Assembly: GCA_963719165.1 (NCBI GenBank)
Contig: CAVRAV010000001.1
Location: 1,736,001-1,800,000, forward strand
From: JAOUEA01 sp963719165
Lineage (GTDB): Bacteria > Actinomycetota > UBA4738 > HRBIN12
Length of the DNA: 64,000 bases
Direction of reading: 5' to 3'
The number at the start of each line of letters is the position of its first letter. The first letter of the stretch is position 1. The notes under the pieces are model-generated. The model was not told where the DNA came from, did not search any database, and saw only the letters and a program-made list of their open reading frames with translations. The position numbers and the translations under genes are program-made. Below are positions 41,801 through 50,209 of the stretch, piece by piece.

Positions 41801-43692
41801 TCGGCGGCGGTGTCGAGCTCCAGCACCGCGCCGCGCGCGTCCAGCACGCCGAAGTCGTGGATGTAGATCTTGCCCTCGCCCTGGATGGCCGTGGGGATCT
41901 CCTCCACGGCGCGCAGACCGAGGGCCTCGAGGATCGGCATGAACGCGGACAGGTCGACCTTGCCTCCGGTCTTGTACAGCTTCACGCGCGTCAGCCGCTC
42001 CCCCGCCTGCTCGTTGCCCAGACCCACCAGGAAGCCCTCCGGGGTCGCGGCGAGCGATTCCAGGGCCAAGACGTCGTCCACGATCAGGCCCCACTCCGTG
42101 CTGGACTTGTAGTAGTTGGGGAACCGCGGTCCCCACTTGGCGGCGAGGATGGGACCGCGCTGGGCGCCGACGCGCCTGATCAACGCATCGACGAGGTCGT
42201 CGTCCCAGGTCCGCGCGAGCCGTTCGACCTCGAGCTCGAGCTCCTCGTACGGCACGTCGGGGATCTGCACGCCCGGATCGACATGGACCGTGAAGAAGAT
42301 GCGCGCGCTCTCGGTCTCCCCGAGCGACAGGTGGTAGTCCACCGTGGACCCCCTGAACCGTTCGACGAACAGCTGCTGCAGCCGCTTGCGCAGCCCAGCG
42401 TTGAACCGATCCCGTGGAAGGGCAACCACGAGGGAGACGCTGCGGCCGTAGAGATCTCGCCGGACCAGGACACGGATCCCACCGTGTTTCTCGAGCTCCA
42501 GCAGTCCGACGACGAGGCGGCGCAGCTCGGCGGTCGAGGCCTGGAACAGCTCGTCCATCGGGAAGCTCTCGAAAAGCTCCGTGACCTCCTTGAAGTCGTG
42601 CGAACCAGGGATCAGGTCCTCGGCCGTGAGGATCTGCTCCAGCTTGTGGTGCAGCAGCGGCGTCTTGGCGGCAGGCTCCATGTACGCCTTGGACGTGAAC
42701 AGCCCCAGCAGCCGAGATTCCCCCACGATCTGGCCCTGCGGGCCGATCTTGCGCACGCCGATGTAGTCCATCCGCGCGCGCCGGTGCACGGACGAGTACG
42801 CGTTGGTCTTGCTGAACACCAGGAGGTCGCCGTCTTCGATGCGGCGGCGGACCGCGGGATCCAAGCTGTCGAGGGGGGTCGCGTCGGCGAAGGTGGACAG
42901 CTCCTCGTCGGCGAGGATCCCCTGGCCGCTCGAGGGCACCACCCGGATGGCCTTGCCCCTGTCTCCCTCGAACAGCTCGTACTCCCGGTATCCCAGCAAC
43001 ACGAAGTTGAATTGGAGCAACCAGTCGAGGAAGTCGACGGTCTCTCCGACCTCCTGCGGCGAGTAGCGCACGGCCCCGGCTCGCGCCATCTCGATCATGT
43101 GGCGTACTCGGTCTTGCATAGGCTCGAAGTCCCGCACCACCAGGCGGACGTCGTGCAGGATCTTCTCGATGCGCTTCTTGAGGTCGGCCGCCTCCTCCTC
43201 GGACAACCGGCGCTCGAGCTCGAAGTGCATGACCGATTCACGATGGCTCGCGTCGCGCCCGTACATCACGCGCTCGAGATGGCCCCGCTCATCGCGCGCC
43301 GTCCCCATGACCGGGTGCAGCACGCGAAGGGTGGCGAGGCCGCGGGCCGCGAGCTCCTCGCGCACGGAATCCACGAGGAACGGCGAGTCGTCGCTGTTGG
43401 TCTCGATCACCGTTCCGTCGGCGGCGTAGCCGTCGGTGGCGAGGTCGGGAACGAACAGACGCACGGCCATCGGCGCCAGTCCGCGCGCATCCACGAAGTC
43501 GAACGTGGACATGACCCGGCCGTAGAGCGCTTCTGGGTCGGTCTCTTGGAGTTCGTCCTCCGCGAGGCGGCGAGAGTATGCCTTGGCGAACGCGTGGGCG
43601 GCGTCCCGCCGATCCGGGGAGATCCGCTCGTCGATGAGGCTATGCAACGCCTCGATCACGGGGTGGATCGCGGAAACCTCGGTCGAGCCCAC
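38893..43692 (-). CDS. gdh: NAD-specific glutamate dehydrogenase, 180-kDa (L_180) type
   Basis: A 1599-residue enzyme, the length typical of the giant NAD-GDH family of actinobacteria and proteobacteria. The N-terminal regulatory half includes ACT-like segments (NSDDSPFLVDSVREELAARG). The catalytic core starts near residue 720 and has HLRGGLVARGGIRWSDRKED, the Lys region VKNAVIVPDGSKGGFVLKR, GIGDMSGDVFGNGMLLS for NAD binding, and LWNGGIGTYVKSS. It oxidatively deaminates glutamate to 2-oxoglutarate and ammonium in the cytosol, mainly for amino-acid catabolism. GTG start at 43692. The gene is monocistronic and convergent with the CAP gene (11-base gap). Confidence 0.95.
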   Translation of the reverse strand: MGSTEVSAIHPVIEALHSLIDERISPDRRDAAHAFAKAYSRRLAEDELQETDPEALYGRVMSTFDFVDARGLAPMAVRLFVPDLATDGYAADGTVIETNSDDSPFLVDSVREELAARGLATLRVLHPVMGTARDERGHLERVMYGRDASHRESVMHFELERRLSEEEAADLKKRIEKILHDVRLVVRDFEPMQDRVRHMIEMARAGAVRYSPQEVGETVDFLDWLLQFNFVLLGYREYELFEGDRGKAIRVVPSSGQGILADEELSTFADATPLDSLDPAVRRRIEDGDLLVFSKTNAYSSVHRRARMDYIGVRKIGPQGQIVGESRLLGLFTSKAYMEPAAKTPLLHHKLEQILTAEDLIPGSHDFKEVTELFESFPMDELFQASTAELRRLVVGLLELEKHGGIRVLVRRDLYGRSVSLVVALPRDRFNAGLRKRLQQLFVERFRGSTVDYHLSLGETESARIFFTVHVDPGVQIPDVPYEELELEVERLARTWDDDLVDALIRRVGAQRGPILAAKWGPRFPNYYKSSTEWGLIVDDVLALESLAATPEGFLVGLGNEQAGERLTRVKLYKTGGKVDLSAFMPILEALGLRAVEEIPTAIQGEGKIYIHDFGVLDARGAVLELDTAAERVADTIAAVWRGEAESDSLNRLVIFAGLTWRQVVGARAFRKYRQRVSAQFTEEYQNDAFAENPHIAAELVHLFEAKFDPESPANDEELDEIRTEIRHDLHKVASLDQDRILRGMLGTIDATVRTNAYLGRKYFSIKLRSADVPDMPKPYPLFEIFVYSPEMEGVHLRGGLVARGGIRWSDRKEDYRTEVLGLMKAQKVKNAVIVPDGSKGGFVLKRSPAAPEELKAEVVRQYTTLMRGMLDITDNRRDGEVVHPQHIRVLDGPDPYLVVAADKGTATFSDLANEISGRYRFWLGDAFASGGSQGYDHKALGITARGAWESVKRHFRELGLDVMTQAFTVVGIGDMSGDVFGNGMLLSPCIKLVAAFDHRNIFVDPDPDPAISFAERRRLFQTPGSSWNDYDRSLMSVGGDVFDRTAKEAVISPQVREVLGIPADVNDDMTPAELMKYILRAPVDLLWNGGIGTYVKSSRERNAEAGDRANDRIRIDGKDVRARVAGEGGNLGFTQLGRIEYARNDGRINTDFIDNSAGVDTSDHEVNLKILLGLAISRGELTLEERNELMQECAEDVVSHVLYDNYLQAQILSQEMMVSAQRIESYEDLMAQLVEDGELEREVEYLPSAEEMLQRRADGVGMVRPELAVLLAYAKRAIAFELLDSDVPDSPYLAKDLERYFPPKVVERFGHLIPEHPLRRELVATIAANDVVNSQGITFVSRMMTETGARASQAVRAFRIARDVTGAVGRWASVEALDGVIEPVIQNQLMTGVDWLVETTSRWYLVRASGQHLAQAVGDMHDSFEELSGVIDQIGPDGWREEHEQIVGQLVAEGVPPELARRHAFQSELVHGPDIISVAHASGRSVLEVARAFFLLGERLQIDWLEQRLEVIPAGSRWQRWAQQSMEDDLFHLRRQMVERVLEHADGRPVDEAVESFLDERSEAFARLEKFMRGMSMEGITDLAQLTVALRQIRALLG

Positions 43693-43785
43693 GGGAACTC
43701 ATTCTTGCAGGTTGCCGCTCCAAGCGCAGTGGCGAGCTCGGCCAAGGTGCGCGCGGTCGGTGCACCTGAACGGCCCCGGGCGCGC

Positions 43786-44709
43786 TCAGCCCGGCGTCGA
43801 GACGAGCCGTGCCGCGTGCTCGCTCCAACTCCCGCGCACCACGGACAGCAACCCCGTCACGTAGGCTCCCCCGGCGCAACCCCGGCACCATGCGGAGTCG
43901 CTGATGGCCCGGGCCGTCACGCGCGCGGGGGCACAGGAGCGCAGGCCGTCCACGATGGCGCCGTACCCGTAGCTGTCCGCGCCGCCCTCCAGGGTGTCTC
44001 GCGAGGCCTCGAGTCCCTGCTGCAACGACACATAGTTGCGCACGCCCGAGCTGTTGAAGATGCCCGCGCCCTCCATGTCGTGCGAGGTCGCGAGCGGGTT
44101 GAACCACGCTTGCGTGGACTCGGCCGTCTCCCACGTGACGACCAGGGCGAGGTCGTCCTCGCATGCGGGCGCGCCGAGCATCCCCAGCAATGCCCGCGCC
44201 CAGCCTTCGTACGTCACGGGCCCGGTCGGGATGTGGGCGGACGCATCGCGGCGAGCATCCCGAACGGCACTCGCGCGGGCGGCCTGGAGTTCCCCAACGA
44301 ACGCCGTCCAGGCCTGTAGCTGCTGTTGTGCCTCGCGTGCCCTGTGGTCGCGCAAGACGGATTGCAGACGACGATGCGCGTCGCGGACCCGCGCGCGCGG
44401 GGAGGGGAACCCGCCCAGGACGCGACGCGTCCATCGCGGGCTGAGGTAGTCGGGCCCGGTCGCGACCCGGACCTCGGGAAGCGCCTCCACGCGTTGGAGA
44501 TGGGCCGCCGTTCGGGCCACCCGGGTCTGCCAATGCACCAACATCCGATCCCACCGGTCGATGTGCTTCTGGGCACCGTGGATCTGCGCGTCGATCCGCG
44601 TTCGCCCCGCCGACGCGGCGCCGGCATGGGCTGGCGGCGAGGCGAGGATGGGCAGCGTCGCCACGACAAGCGTCACGAAAGCGCGCAGGGTTCGAGGATG
44701 CCGTCGCAT
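43786..44709 (-). CDS. Secreted protein with coiled-coil and lysozyme-like C-terminal domain
   Basis: A 307-residue exported protein: signal peptide (AFVTLVVATLPILASPPAHA), a charged helical segment of about 120 residues, then a domain with WARALLGMLGAPACEDDLAL, VVTWETAESTQAWFNPLATS, AGIFNSSGVRNYVSLQQGLE and GADSYGYGAIVDGL. The order W/E, (F/Y)NPLAT, FN-x-x-GV-x-NY, G-L-x-A and TL-x-x-G matches the lysozyme-like fold common in actinobacterial phage and secreted proteins, where the Glu is the probable catalytic residue. Likely cell-wall-directed; activity not proven. Cysteines at the end suggest disulfides. Confidence 0.75.
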   Translation of the reverse strand: MRRHPRTLRAFVTLVVATLPILASPPAHAGAASAGRTRIDAQIHGAQKHIDRWDRMLVHWQTRVARTAAHLQRVEALPEVRVATGPDYLSPRWTRRVLGGFPSPRARVRDAHRRLQSVLRDHRAREAQQQLQAWTAFVGELQAARASAVRDARRDASAHIPTGPVTYEGWARALLGMLGAPACEDDLALVVTWETAESTQAWFNPLATSHDMEGAGIFNSSGVRNYVSLQQGLEASRDTLEGGADSYGYGAIVDGLRSCAPARVTARAISDSAWCRGCAGGAYVTGLLSVVRGSWSEHAARLVSTPG

Positions 44710-44744
44710 GGGGTCCGAGGCTCGTTCCTGGTCGGGGGCAGGCT

Positions 44745-46643
44745 TCAGCTATCGGTGCGCCGGGTGGCAGAGCTTGAGCGGGAGGCCGCGCGCGCAGCCT
44801 CCACGACCTCGGCCGCCAGGTCGTAGCGCCCGAACTGCGGCATCACGTACAGCCCGGACGCGCCTGCTTCACGCAAGCTGCCGGCCAGATCGGCCGCCAT
44901 GGAGAGCCCCTCGCGCCACGCGTCGGCTCCGGCCCCTCGCATCCGGTCTCGTGTCGCGTCCGGGATCACGATCCCGGGGACCTCGTTGTGCAGGAACTCC
45001 GCGTGCCGGGCGGTGACGAGTGGCAACAGCCCCGCGAGCACGGGGATGGTGAGCGGTGCGCCGGCGACCTCCTCATAGGCCTCGTACAGGCGCCGCAACG
45101 GTTCCGGTCCGTAGAGGGGCTGCGAGAGCGCGAACGCCGCCCCCGCTTCTACCTTCCGCTTGAGCAGGCCCGCTTCACGCAGGAGATCGGCGGCGTTGGG
45201 CGCCACGGCGGCGCCGGGGAAGAACGCGGTGGGCTCGCCGATCGAGGATCCCGCACGGTCCCGACCTCGGTTCAGATCGCCGGTCACGAGCGCCAGTAAG
45301 CCGGTCGCCGTCACGTCCACGTCGTTCAGCGCCTGCGGGAAGTCGCCGATCGCAACCGGGTCCCCTACGCACACGAACAGGTTCCTGATGCCGAGCGCGT
45401 GGGATCCCAGGAGATCGCCCTGCAGGCGGAGCAGGTTGCGTCCCCGAGTGGGGAAGTGGAGCACCGTTTCGATGCCCGCCTGCTCCTGGATCAGTCGGCA
45501 CGCGGCCCAGGCGCTCATGCGCATCTTCGCCATCGGCGAGTCCGCCACGTCGATGGCGTCCGCACCGGCGTCCCGCAGGGTGGCTGCGCCCGCCACCAGA
45601 CGCGCCGCGCTGAACGACCGCGGGGGTTCCATCTCCACGGTCACCACGAAGTCGCCGCGCTCGAGGGCAGACTGCAACCGGGTGGGAGGGGCGGCGGCCG
45701 GGGCAGGGGCCGATGCGGCGTCTCCCACGACGACCGGCTCCGACGCGGCCCGCGGGCGCGTCGTGCCCGCCCGCTCCCGCACGGCGGCGACGACGGCTTC
45801 GGTGTGAGCCGGTCCGGTCCCGCAGCACCCGCCGATGATGCCGACCCCCGCCTCCAGGAGCGCCTCCGCGATCTCTCCCACGTACCCGGGGGTCGCCGGA
45901 TAGACGAACCGTCCTCCCATCTCCGCCGGGCCTCCGCCGTTTGGCCGGGCCATCAGGACGCGTCCGGCCGCGTACGGCGCCATCGCTCGCACGATGCGCA
46001 GCGCCTGGGCCGGCCCCTCGCCGCAGTTCACCCCGAAGACCTCGACCCCGAGCTCGCGCAGGCGGGCCGCGACCTCCGAGGGGGTGGAGCCCAGCAGCGT
46101 CCGGTCGTCGCGGGTGAAGGTGGCCGACGCGAGCACGGGTAGCCGGGGAGCAGCGGTCCGGACCGCGAGCACGGCCTGCTCCAGCTCCAACAGGTCCGAC
46201 TGGGTCTCGATCACGAACAGGTCCGCGCCCGCGTCCGCGAGCGCCGCCGCCTGTTCCCGATAGGCATCGAAGGCCCCCTCGGCGCTCACGCGACCGTACG
46301 GCGCCAGCCGGACCCCGAGCGGACCCAGGGACCCCGCCACGAGCTCGGCGCCCGCCGCGCGGGCGAGCTCCACGCCGGCGTGGTTCAACGCCGCCTGCCG
46401 GGGCCCCTCCCCGTGGACCCGGAGACGGAACCGGTTGCCCCCGAACGTATTCGCTATCAGTAGCCGGGATCCTGCGTCGACGAACCCCCGGTGCACGTCC
46501 GCGACACGCCCGGGTTCGTCGAGGTTGAACGCCTCGAAGCACGCGCCCACGGGAGCCCCGGCATCGATCAGGGCGGTGCCCATGCCTCCGTCGCAGACGA
46601 GCGGGCCCTCGTCGAGCAACCCGAGGAGATCCGCCGCATCCAT
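44745..46643 (-). CDS. Bifunctional homocysteine S-methyltransferase / methylenetetrahydrofolate reductase
   Basis: A 632-residue protein. Residues 1-300 form a zinc-dependent homocysteine methyltransferase: VCDGGMGTALIDAGAPVGAC, ANTFGGNRFRL, the zinc cysteines in VFGVNCGEGPAQ and IIGGCCGTGPAHTEA. Residues about 330-620 form an MTHFR barrel: VTVEMEPPRSFSAARLVAGA, NLLRLQGDLLGSHALGI, NLFVCVGDP, FALSQPLYGPEPLRRLYEAY. The joint architecture occurs in many Gram-positive bacteria and links methyl-THF production to methionine regeneration. ATG 46643 has GGGAGGAT upstream; longer in-frame extensions are antisense to the lipoprotein gene and lack homology. Confidence 0.93.
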   Translation of the reverse strand: MDAADLLGLLDEGPLVCDGGMGTALIDAGAPVGACFEAFNLDEPGRVADVHRGFVDAGSRLLIANTFGGNRFRLRVHGEGPRQAALNHAGVELARAAGAELVAGSLGPLGVRLAPYGRVSAEGAFDAYREQAAALADAGADLFVIETQSDLLELEQAVLAVRTAAPRLPVLASATFTRDDRTLLGSTPSEVAARLRELGVEVFGVNCGEGPAQALRIVRAMAPYAAGRVLMARPNGGGPAEMGGRFVYPATPGYVGEIAEALLEAGVGIIGGCCGTGPAHTEAVVAAVRERAGTTRPRAASEPVVVGDAASAPAPAAAPPTRLQSALERGDFVVTVEMEPPRSFSAARLVAGAATLRDAGADAIDVADSPMAKMRMSAWAACRLIQEQAGIETVLHFPTRGRNLLRLQGDLLGSHALGIRNLFVCVGDPVAIGDFPQALNDVDVTATGLLALVTGDLNRGRDRAGSSIGEPTAFFPGAAVAPNAADLLREAGLLKRKVEAGAAFALSQPLYGPEPLRRLYEAYEEVAGAPLTIPVLAGLLPLVTARHAEFLHNEVPGIVIPDATRDRMRGAGADAWREGLSMAADLAGSLREAGASGLYVMPQFGRYDLAAEVVEAARAASRSSSATRRTDS

Positions 46644-46685
46644 ACGGCCATCCTCCCAGGCGATGCGGCCACGCCCGGCGGCCGC

Positions 46686-46691
46686 TAGCAT
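46686..46691 (+). promoter_or_regulatory. Leaderless -10 box TAGCAT
   Basis: TAGCAT with a 6-nt gap (GCCGAC) to the ATG at 46698 of the lipoprotein gene. Confidence 0.6.
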
Positions 46692-46697
46692 GCCGAC

Positions 46698-47519
46698 ATG
46701 TGGCGACCCCCCCGGCGCCTCGCCGTTCTGTGCACCAGCGTGCTCATCCTCGCCGGGTGCACCTCGGGCGAGGGCCCTGCCGACGGAACCTCCTCCGGGC
46801 CTCCGGGCGAGACCCCGGGCCCCGGTGTGATCGTGCAGCTCCGGGCCGACCAGCCCACCGAGTGGGATCCCTCGGGTCGCGGCTGGGCCGTCTCGCTCAC
46901 CTGGTCGACCTCCCCCGACGGAGCGGGCGACCGATATGAGGTTCGACGCGACGGCGTCCCCATCGCGCTGGACCTGTCGGAGCCTGCCTATCGCGATCCC
47001 GGGGTCGACCCCGGTGTCGCGTACGCCTACACCGTCCTCGGCACGGATCCATCGGGGGACCTCACCCCTCCCGCGCGCATCCGTGTCCGCACGGGCGCAC
47101 CGCCCGTCGCCGACGCCCGGCTCGAAGGCTCGTTCCTCGTCGAGCTGCGGGTGATCGGGTCCTCGGGCTTGAGCGGCGCGGCGTCGCCTGGGCGCCTCCT
47201 GTTCCGCTATGCACCACGCTGTCGCCAGGGGGCGTGCTCCGTGGGATGGAGCGTGCGCGCTCGCGCACCCGATGGGCTGCTCTCGCGCTCCGGAGCACGG
47301 TACCGGGGCCGCGCCTCCGGACCGTTCATGATCCGCAGCTGCAACGGACGCGCGCTCCGGGACCGCCTCCACGTGAGCACGACCGTGGTGGGCGCGGGAC
47401 CGGTCGCACGGCGTTGGCGCGCGACTCAGATCGCGGGCATCCTCTCGGAGGAAGGGCACGCGGCCGGCTGCGCACCCGCGCACGTGCGCTGGCGGTTCAC
47501 GGGCGTGATCCAGACATGA
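46698..47519 (+). CDS. Putative lipoprotein with fibronectin-like and Cys-paired domains
   Basis: A 273-residue exported lipoprotein: lipobox LILAGCTS puts the lipidated Cys near residue 21. Residues about 50-125 resemble a fibronectin type III strand pattern (AVSLTWSTSPDGAGDRYEVR ... YRDPGVDPGVAYAYTVLGTD). The C-terminal domain (ELRVIGSSGLSG ... LLFRYAPRCRQGACSVGWSV ... SCNGRALRD ... GCAPAHVRWRFTGV) has four cysteines and recurs in the next gene. Function unknown; surface-attached. Leaderless start; its TGA overlaps the next ATG. Confidence 0.75.
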   Translation: MWRPPRRLAVLCTSVLILAGCTSGEGPADGTSSGPPGETPGPGVIVQLRADQPTEWDPSGRGWAVSLTWSTSPDGAGDRYEVRRDGVPIALDLSEPAYRDPGVDPGVAYAYTVLGTDPSGDLTPPARIRVRTGAPPVADARLEGSFLVELRVIGSSGLSGAASPGRLLFRYAPRCRQGACSVGWSVRARAPDGLLSRSGARYRGRASGPFMIRSCNGRALRDRLHVSTTVVGAGPVARRWRATQIAGILSEEGHAAGCAPAHVRWRFTGVIQT

Positions 47520-48121
47520 CCGATCCCGACGCCGGCACGTCCGACGCCGAGGGCCGTCGGGTCTGGCCCCTCGTCGTAGCTGCCTTCGTCGTGATGGGTT
47601 TGCTCATCGGCGGCGCCATCGTCCTGGCCGGACGCGATGACGCGCAGGTGTCGCCGACCATCGCCCCGGGGACCACGTCCCCCTCCCCCTTGCCGCTGGA
47701 TCGAGCCCAGCTCGCGGGCTCATACCGCGTTACGCTCGTGGTGCGGAGCGCGCGGAACCTCGCCTCGCTCACCGGGATCACGCCGCCCGTGCCCGGTGGG
47801 CGCCGGACGGTGACGTGGCGCTTCGTCCCCACCTGTTCGCAAGAGTCGGCGCCCTGCGCGACGAGCTGGGAAGGTCGCAGCCCCGACCTCGAGCCCTCCG
47901 GCGCAAGCTGGTCGGCCACCATCGAGGGCGATCGCGCTCCCTGTCTGGACGGGCGTCGGATCGACGCGACGACCAACCTTCGACTGCAACCCCGTGACGG
48001 CGCGTTCGCGCGGCAGGGCTGGGTCGTCCGAAGCTTCGTCGGAACGTCCTCGGTCGCGTTCCGGTGCCCGGGGTTCGCGCCGTCCCGCGGCGTCGTGGAG
48101 GTCTCGGCCTTCCGGCTCTAG
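47516..48121 (+). CDS. Membrane-anchored protein sharing the Cys-paired domain
   Basis: A 201-residue protein with one N-terminal transmembrane helix (VWPLVVAAFVVMGLLIGGAI) and a Ser/Pro/Thr linker, then a domain matching the C-terminus of the preceding lipoprotein in spacing of its four cysteines and tryptophans (VTLVVRSARNLASL ... VTWRFVPTCSQESAPCATSW ... PCLDGRRIDATTNLRLQ ... FRCPGFAPSRG). The pair looks like a duplication. ATGA overlap shows co-translation. Its stop codon overlaps the convergent osmC-like stop inside a CTAG. No family name known to me. Confidence 0.7.
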   Translation: MTDPDAGTSDAEGRRVWPLVVAAFVVMGLLIGGAIVLAGRDDAQVSPTIAPGTTSPSPLPLDRAQLAGSYRVTLVVRSARNLASLTGITPPVPGGRRTVTWRFVPTCSQESAPCATSWEGRSPDLEPSGASWSATIEGDRAPCLDGRRIDATTNLRLQPRDGAFARQGWVVRSFVGTSSVAFRCPGFAPSRGVVEVSAFRL

Positions 48122-48522
48122 CCGGGCACGATCTCGTGCGAATGCGACAGGGCCACCGTGGCCCGCAGGGACGCCGCCACCGCACAGTACTTCGACTCGG
48201 AGAGTTCGATCGCGCGCGCGGCCTTGTGATCGTCGATCACGCCGGTGAGGACGAAATGTTGATGGATGCGCGTGAAGACCCACGGCGGGTCTGGCGCTTG
48301 GTGGGTGGTCGTGACGACTTCCAGGGCGCGAAGATCCTGCCGCTGTTTGTGCAGGATGACGACCACGTCGTATGCCGTGCAGGCTGCCAGGGACAGGGGC
48401 AGCAGGTCCGAGGCCTTGGCGCCGCCCCCGCCGGCCTCGCCGATCGCGACCGGAGATCCCCAGGCGGTGAACCCCTCGTACTCCTGTGCCTCGCCGCTCC
48501 AAACCAGCCGTTGCTCACCCAC
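48118..48522 (-). CDS. OsmC/Ohr family protein
   Basis: A 134-residue OsmC-fold protein with the two redox cysteines in SLAACTAYDVVVIL and ESKYCAVAASL, plus the substrate-pocket GGGGAKASDLLPLSLA. It likely reduces organic hydroperoxides or acts on small electrophiles in the cytosol. Start at GTG 48522 with AAGGAGGT upstream at about 10 nt; a TACACT -10-like box farther upstream suggests a short leader of about 40-50 nt. It overlaps the convergent neighbour by 4 bases. Confidence 0.9.
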   Translation of the reverse strand: MGEQRLVWSGEAQEYEGFTAWGSPVAIGEAGGGGAKASDLLPLSLAACTAYDVVVILHKQRQDLRALEVVTTTHQAPDPPWVFTRIHQHFVLTGVIDDHKAARAIELSESKYCAVAASLRATVALSHSHEIVPG

Positions 48523-48613
48523 GGCGCTCGGTACCTCCTTGGGGGGATGCGGAACATCTCTTGGAAATGGCAGTGTAGGCAGCCGCCTGCGCGACCGAAG
48601 CTATGAACTGGGG

Positions 48614-48619
48614 TAGGCT
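48614..48619 (+). promoter_or_regulatory. Probable -10 box TAGGCT
   Basis: TAGGCT about 40 nt before the GTG of the receiver-domain gene, so this transcript would carry a leader, unlike most others here. Confidence 0.4.
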
Positions 48620-48658
48620 TCGCTCGTTGCTGCAGGACGTACGGGGGACAGAGCAGGC

Positions 48659-50171
48659 GTGAAGGATCGTAGCGTGAAGATCGTGGTGGCCGAGGGGCCG
48701 AACGGCCGGAACGGCTTGCTTCGCTTCGTACTTGAGAGCGAGGGCTATGACGTCGTGGGCGAGGCGTCGTCCGCCCCGGACCTGGCTCGCGCCCTCAAGA
48801 CCCACGATCCCGACGTCGTGGTGATGGACGACGGCATCGGCGCGACCGCCGTGAGCATGACCCACGACCTGGCGCCGGACGCCAAAGTGGTCTTGATCTG
48901 GCCGGAGGCCGTGGTCCCCATCGGCGGTGACGCGGCCGTGGAGCCATCCGCCGTGCTGCGCCGACTCGGTCCCACGGTAGAGGGGCTCACGGGCGTTCCC
49001 AGCGCCAGCGGACGCATGGGCGCACGACGTGGCGCGGGGATCCTGAGTCTCGGGGCCATCCTGGCGATGGGCCGGGCAGCAGGGTCCGAACGTGCGACGC
49101 CCGCCGATGGGCCCGCGGCGACGCGGCCCGTTCCGGCGGATGCGATCATCGACGACCGAGGCGAGTCGCCGGTGTTGATCCTTCCGGACAGCCCCGGCGC
49201 GGTTCCGACGGCCGCGGATGCGGATGCCGGGATCTCCGGGCCTCTCACGCTCGCCGAACTCGAGCGCGCGGAGCACGGCGACGCGGCTCCGATCGCCGGC
49301 GTCGCCGCCATGGCGGGCGCCGGGGTCGCTGCGGGGGCCCTCGCGGCAGGGGGCGCGCCGGCGGAAACCGGAGTGGCCGCTGCGACGGCGGCCACGGGCG
49401 CCGGCGCGGCAGGGGGTCCGCGGGCGCGCAGGAATCGCTCGCTCGGAACCCTCGCCCTCGCAGGAGCGGCGCTGGCGGGATCTCTCGTCCTCGCGCTGTC
49501 GTTGAGCGGCTCACGGGTCCCATCCGGAGGGGTGCGCGGCGAGGAGCCGGGTGTCACCCCCTCCCCCGGCGTCCATGGCTCGCCGGCGGGCGCGGTTCCC
49601 GGTGCGCTGCTGGGTGATCTCGGTGGCAGCGGGACCACGCTCACCTTCGTGAGGTCCGATGCCGCCGCCACGGGGACGCGCGTGAGCGTCGGCAGCCCGG
49701 GCGGGACCGGCGGGACAGGCGGCGGTGGAGGACCCACGCCACCCGCAGGAGGCGGCGGAGGCAACGGAGGCGGAAGCGGAAGCGTCGGCAGCGGCGGTGG
49801 CGGAGGTGGGACCGGCGGTCCCGGTGGCTCCGGCTCCGGCGGGGGTGGATCCTCCGGCGGCGGCAAGGGCGGCGGAGGCGACTGCCTGCAGAGCGGCGGG
49901 GATGCCGGCCAGCCCTGCGGCCTGGACGACGACGGCCTCGATGGGCACGGGCCCGGCGACCACGGCGGGAACACCCAGTTGAACCGCGGCGGAGATCACG
50001 CGGGAGAAAGCCATGGACACGGCGGGGACCACTCGGGGAGACCAAGGGGGCGACCACTCGGGAGACCAAGGCGGCGACCATGGCGGGGACCAAGGGGGCG
50101 ACCACTCGGGAGACCAAGGCGGCGACCATGGCGGGGACCAAAGCGGCGACCAGAGCGGGGACGGCAACTAG
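48659..50171 (+). CDS. Receiver-like domain protein with transmembrane helix and Gly/His/Asp repeat tail, frameshifted
   Basis: Residues about 6-110 resemble a response-regulator receiver (VKIVVAEGPNGRNGLLRFVL; DPDVVVMDDGIGATAVSM). An Ala-rich stretch with a helix (LGTLALAGAALAGSLVLALS, near residue 275) follows, then a long Gly/Ser/Pro region and a GGDH repeat tail. At GGGG 50035-50038 the frame slips: with one G fewer the tail continues as repeated GGDHSGDQ / GGDHGGDQ to a TAG at 50169-50171. As read, the frame runs out of register into the next gene and gives a spurious 799-residue product. GTG 48659 or GTG 48674 may start it. An unusual coupling of a receiver fold to an extracytoplasmic repeat; no histidine kinase nearby. 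Confidence 0.7.
50041..50136 (+). repeat. 48-bp tandem repeat, two perfect copies
   Basis: Bases 50041-50088 are repeated exactly at 50089-50136, and a partial third copy follows. In the repaired frame each unit encodes two GGDH(S/G)GDQ octapeptides. Such repeats expand and contract easily and are prone to assembly error. Confidence 0.85.
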
Positions 50172-50196
50172 CCCCGACGACCCGACCACGGACGCG

Positions 50197-50202
50197 TAGC
50201 AT
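50197..50202 (+). promoter_or_regulatory. Leaderless -10 box TAGCAT
   Basis: TAGCAT with a 7-nt gap (CGGCTCC) to the ATG at 50210, supporting an independent gene start here. Confidence 0.55.
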
Positions 50203-50209
50203 CGGCTCC

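Noticed and set aside
50020..50171. Short repeats considered as a CRISPR array
   Set aside because: The 48-bp units are contiguous, without unique spacers, and encode a regular peptide repeat.
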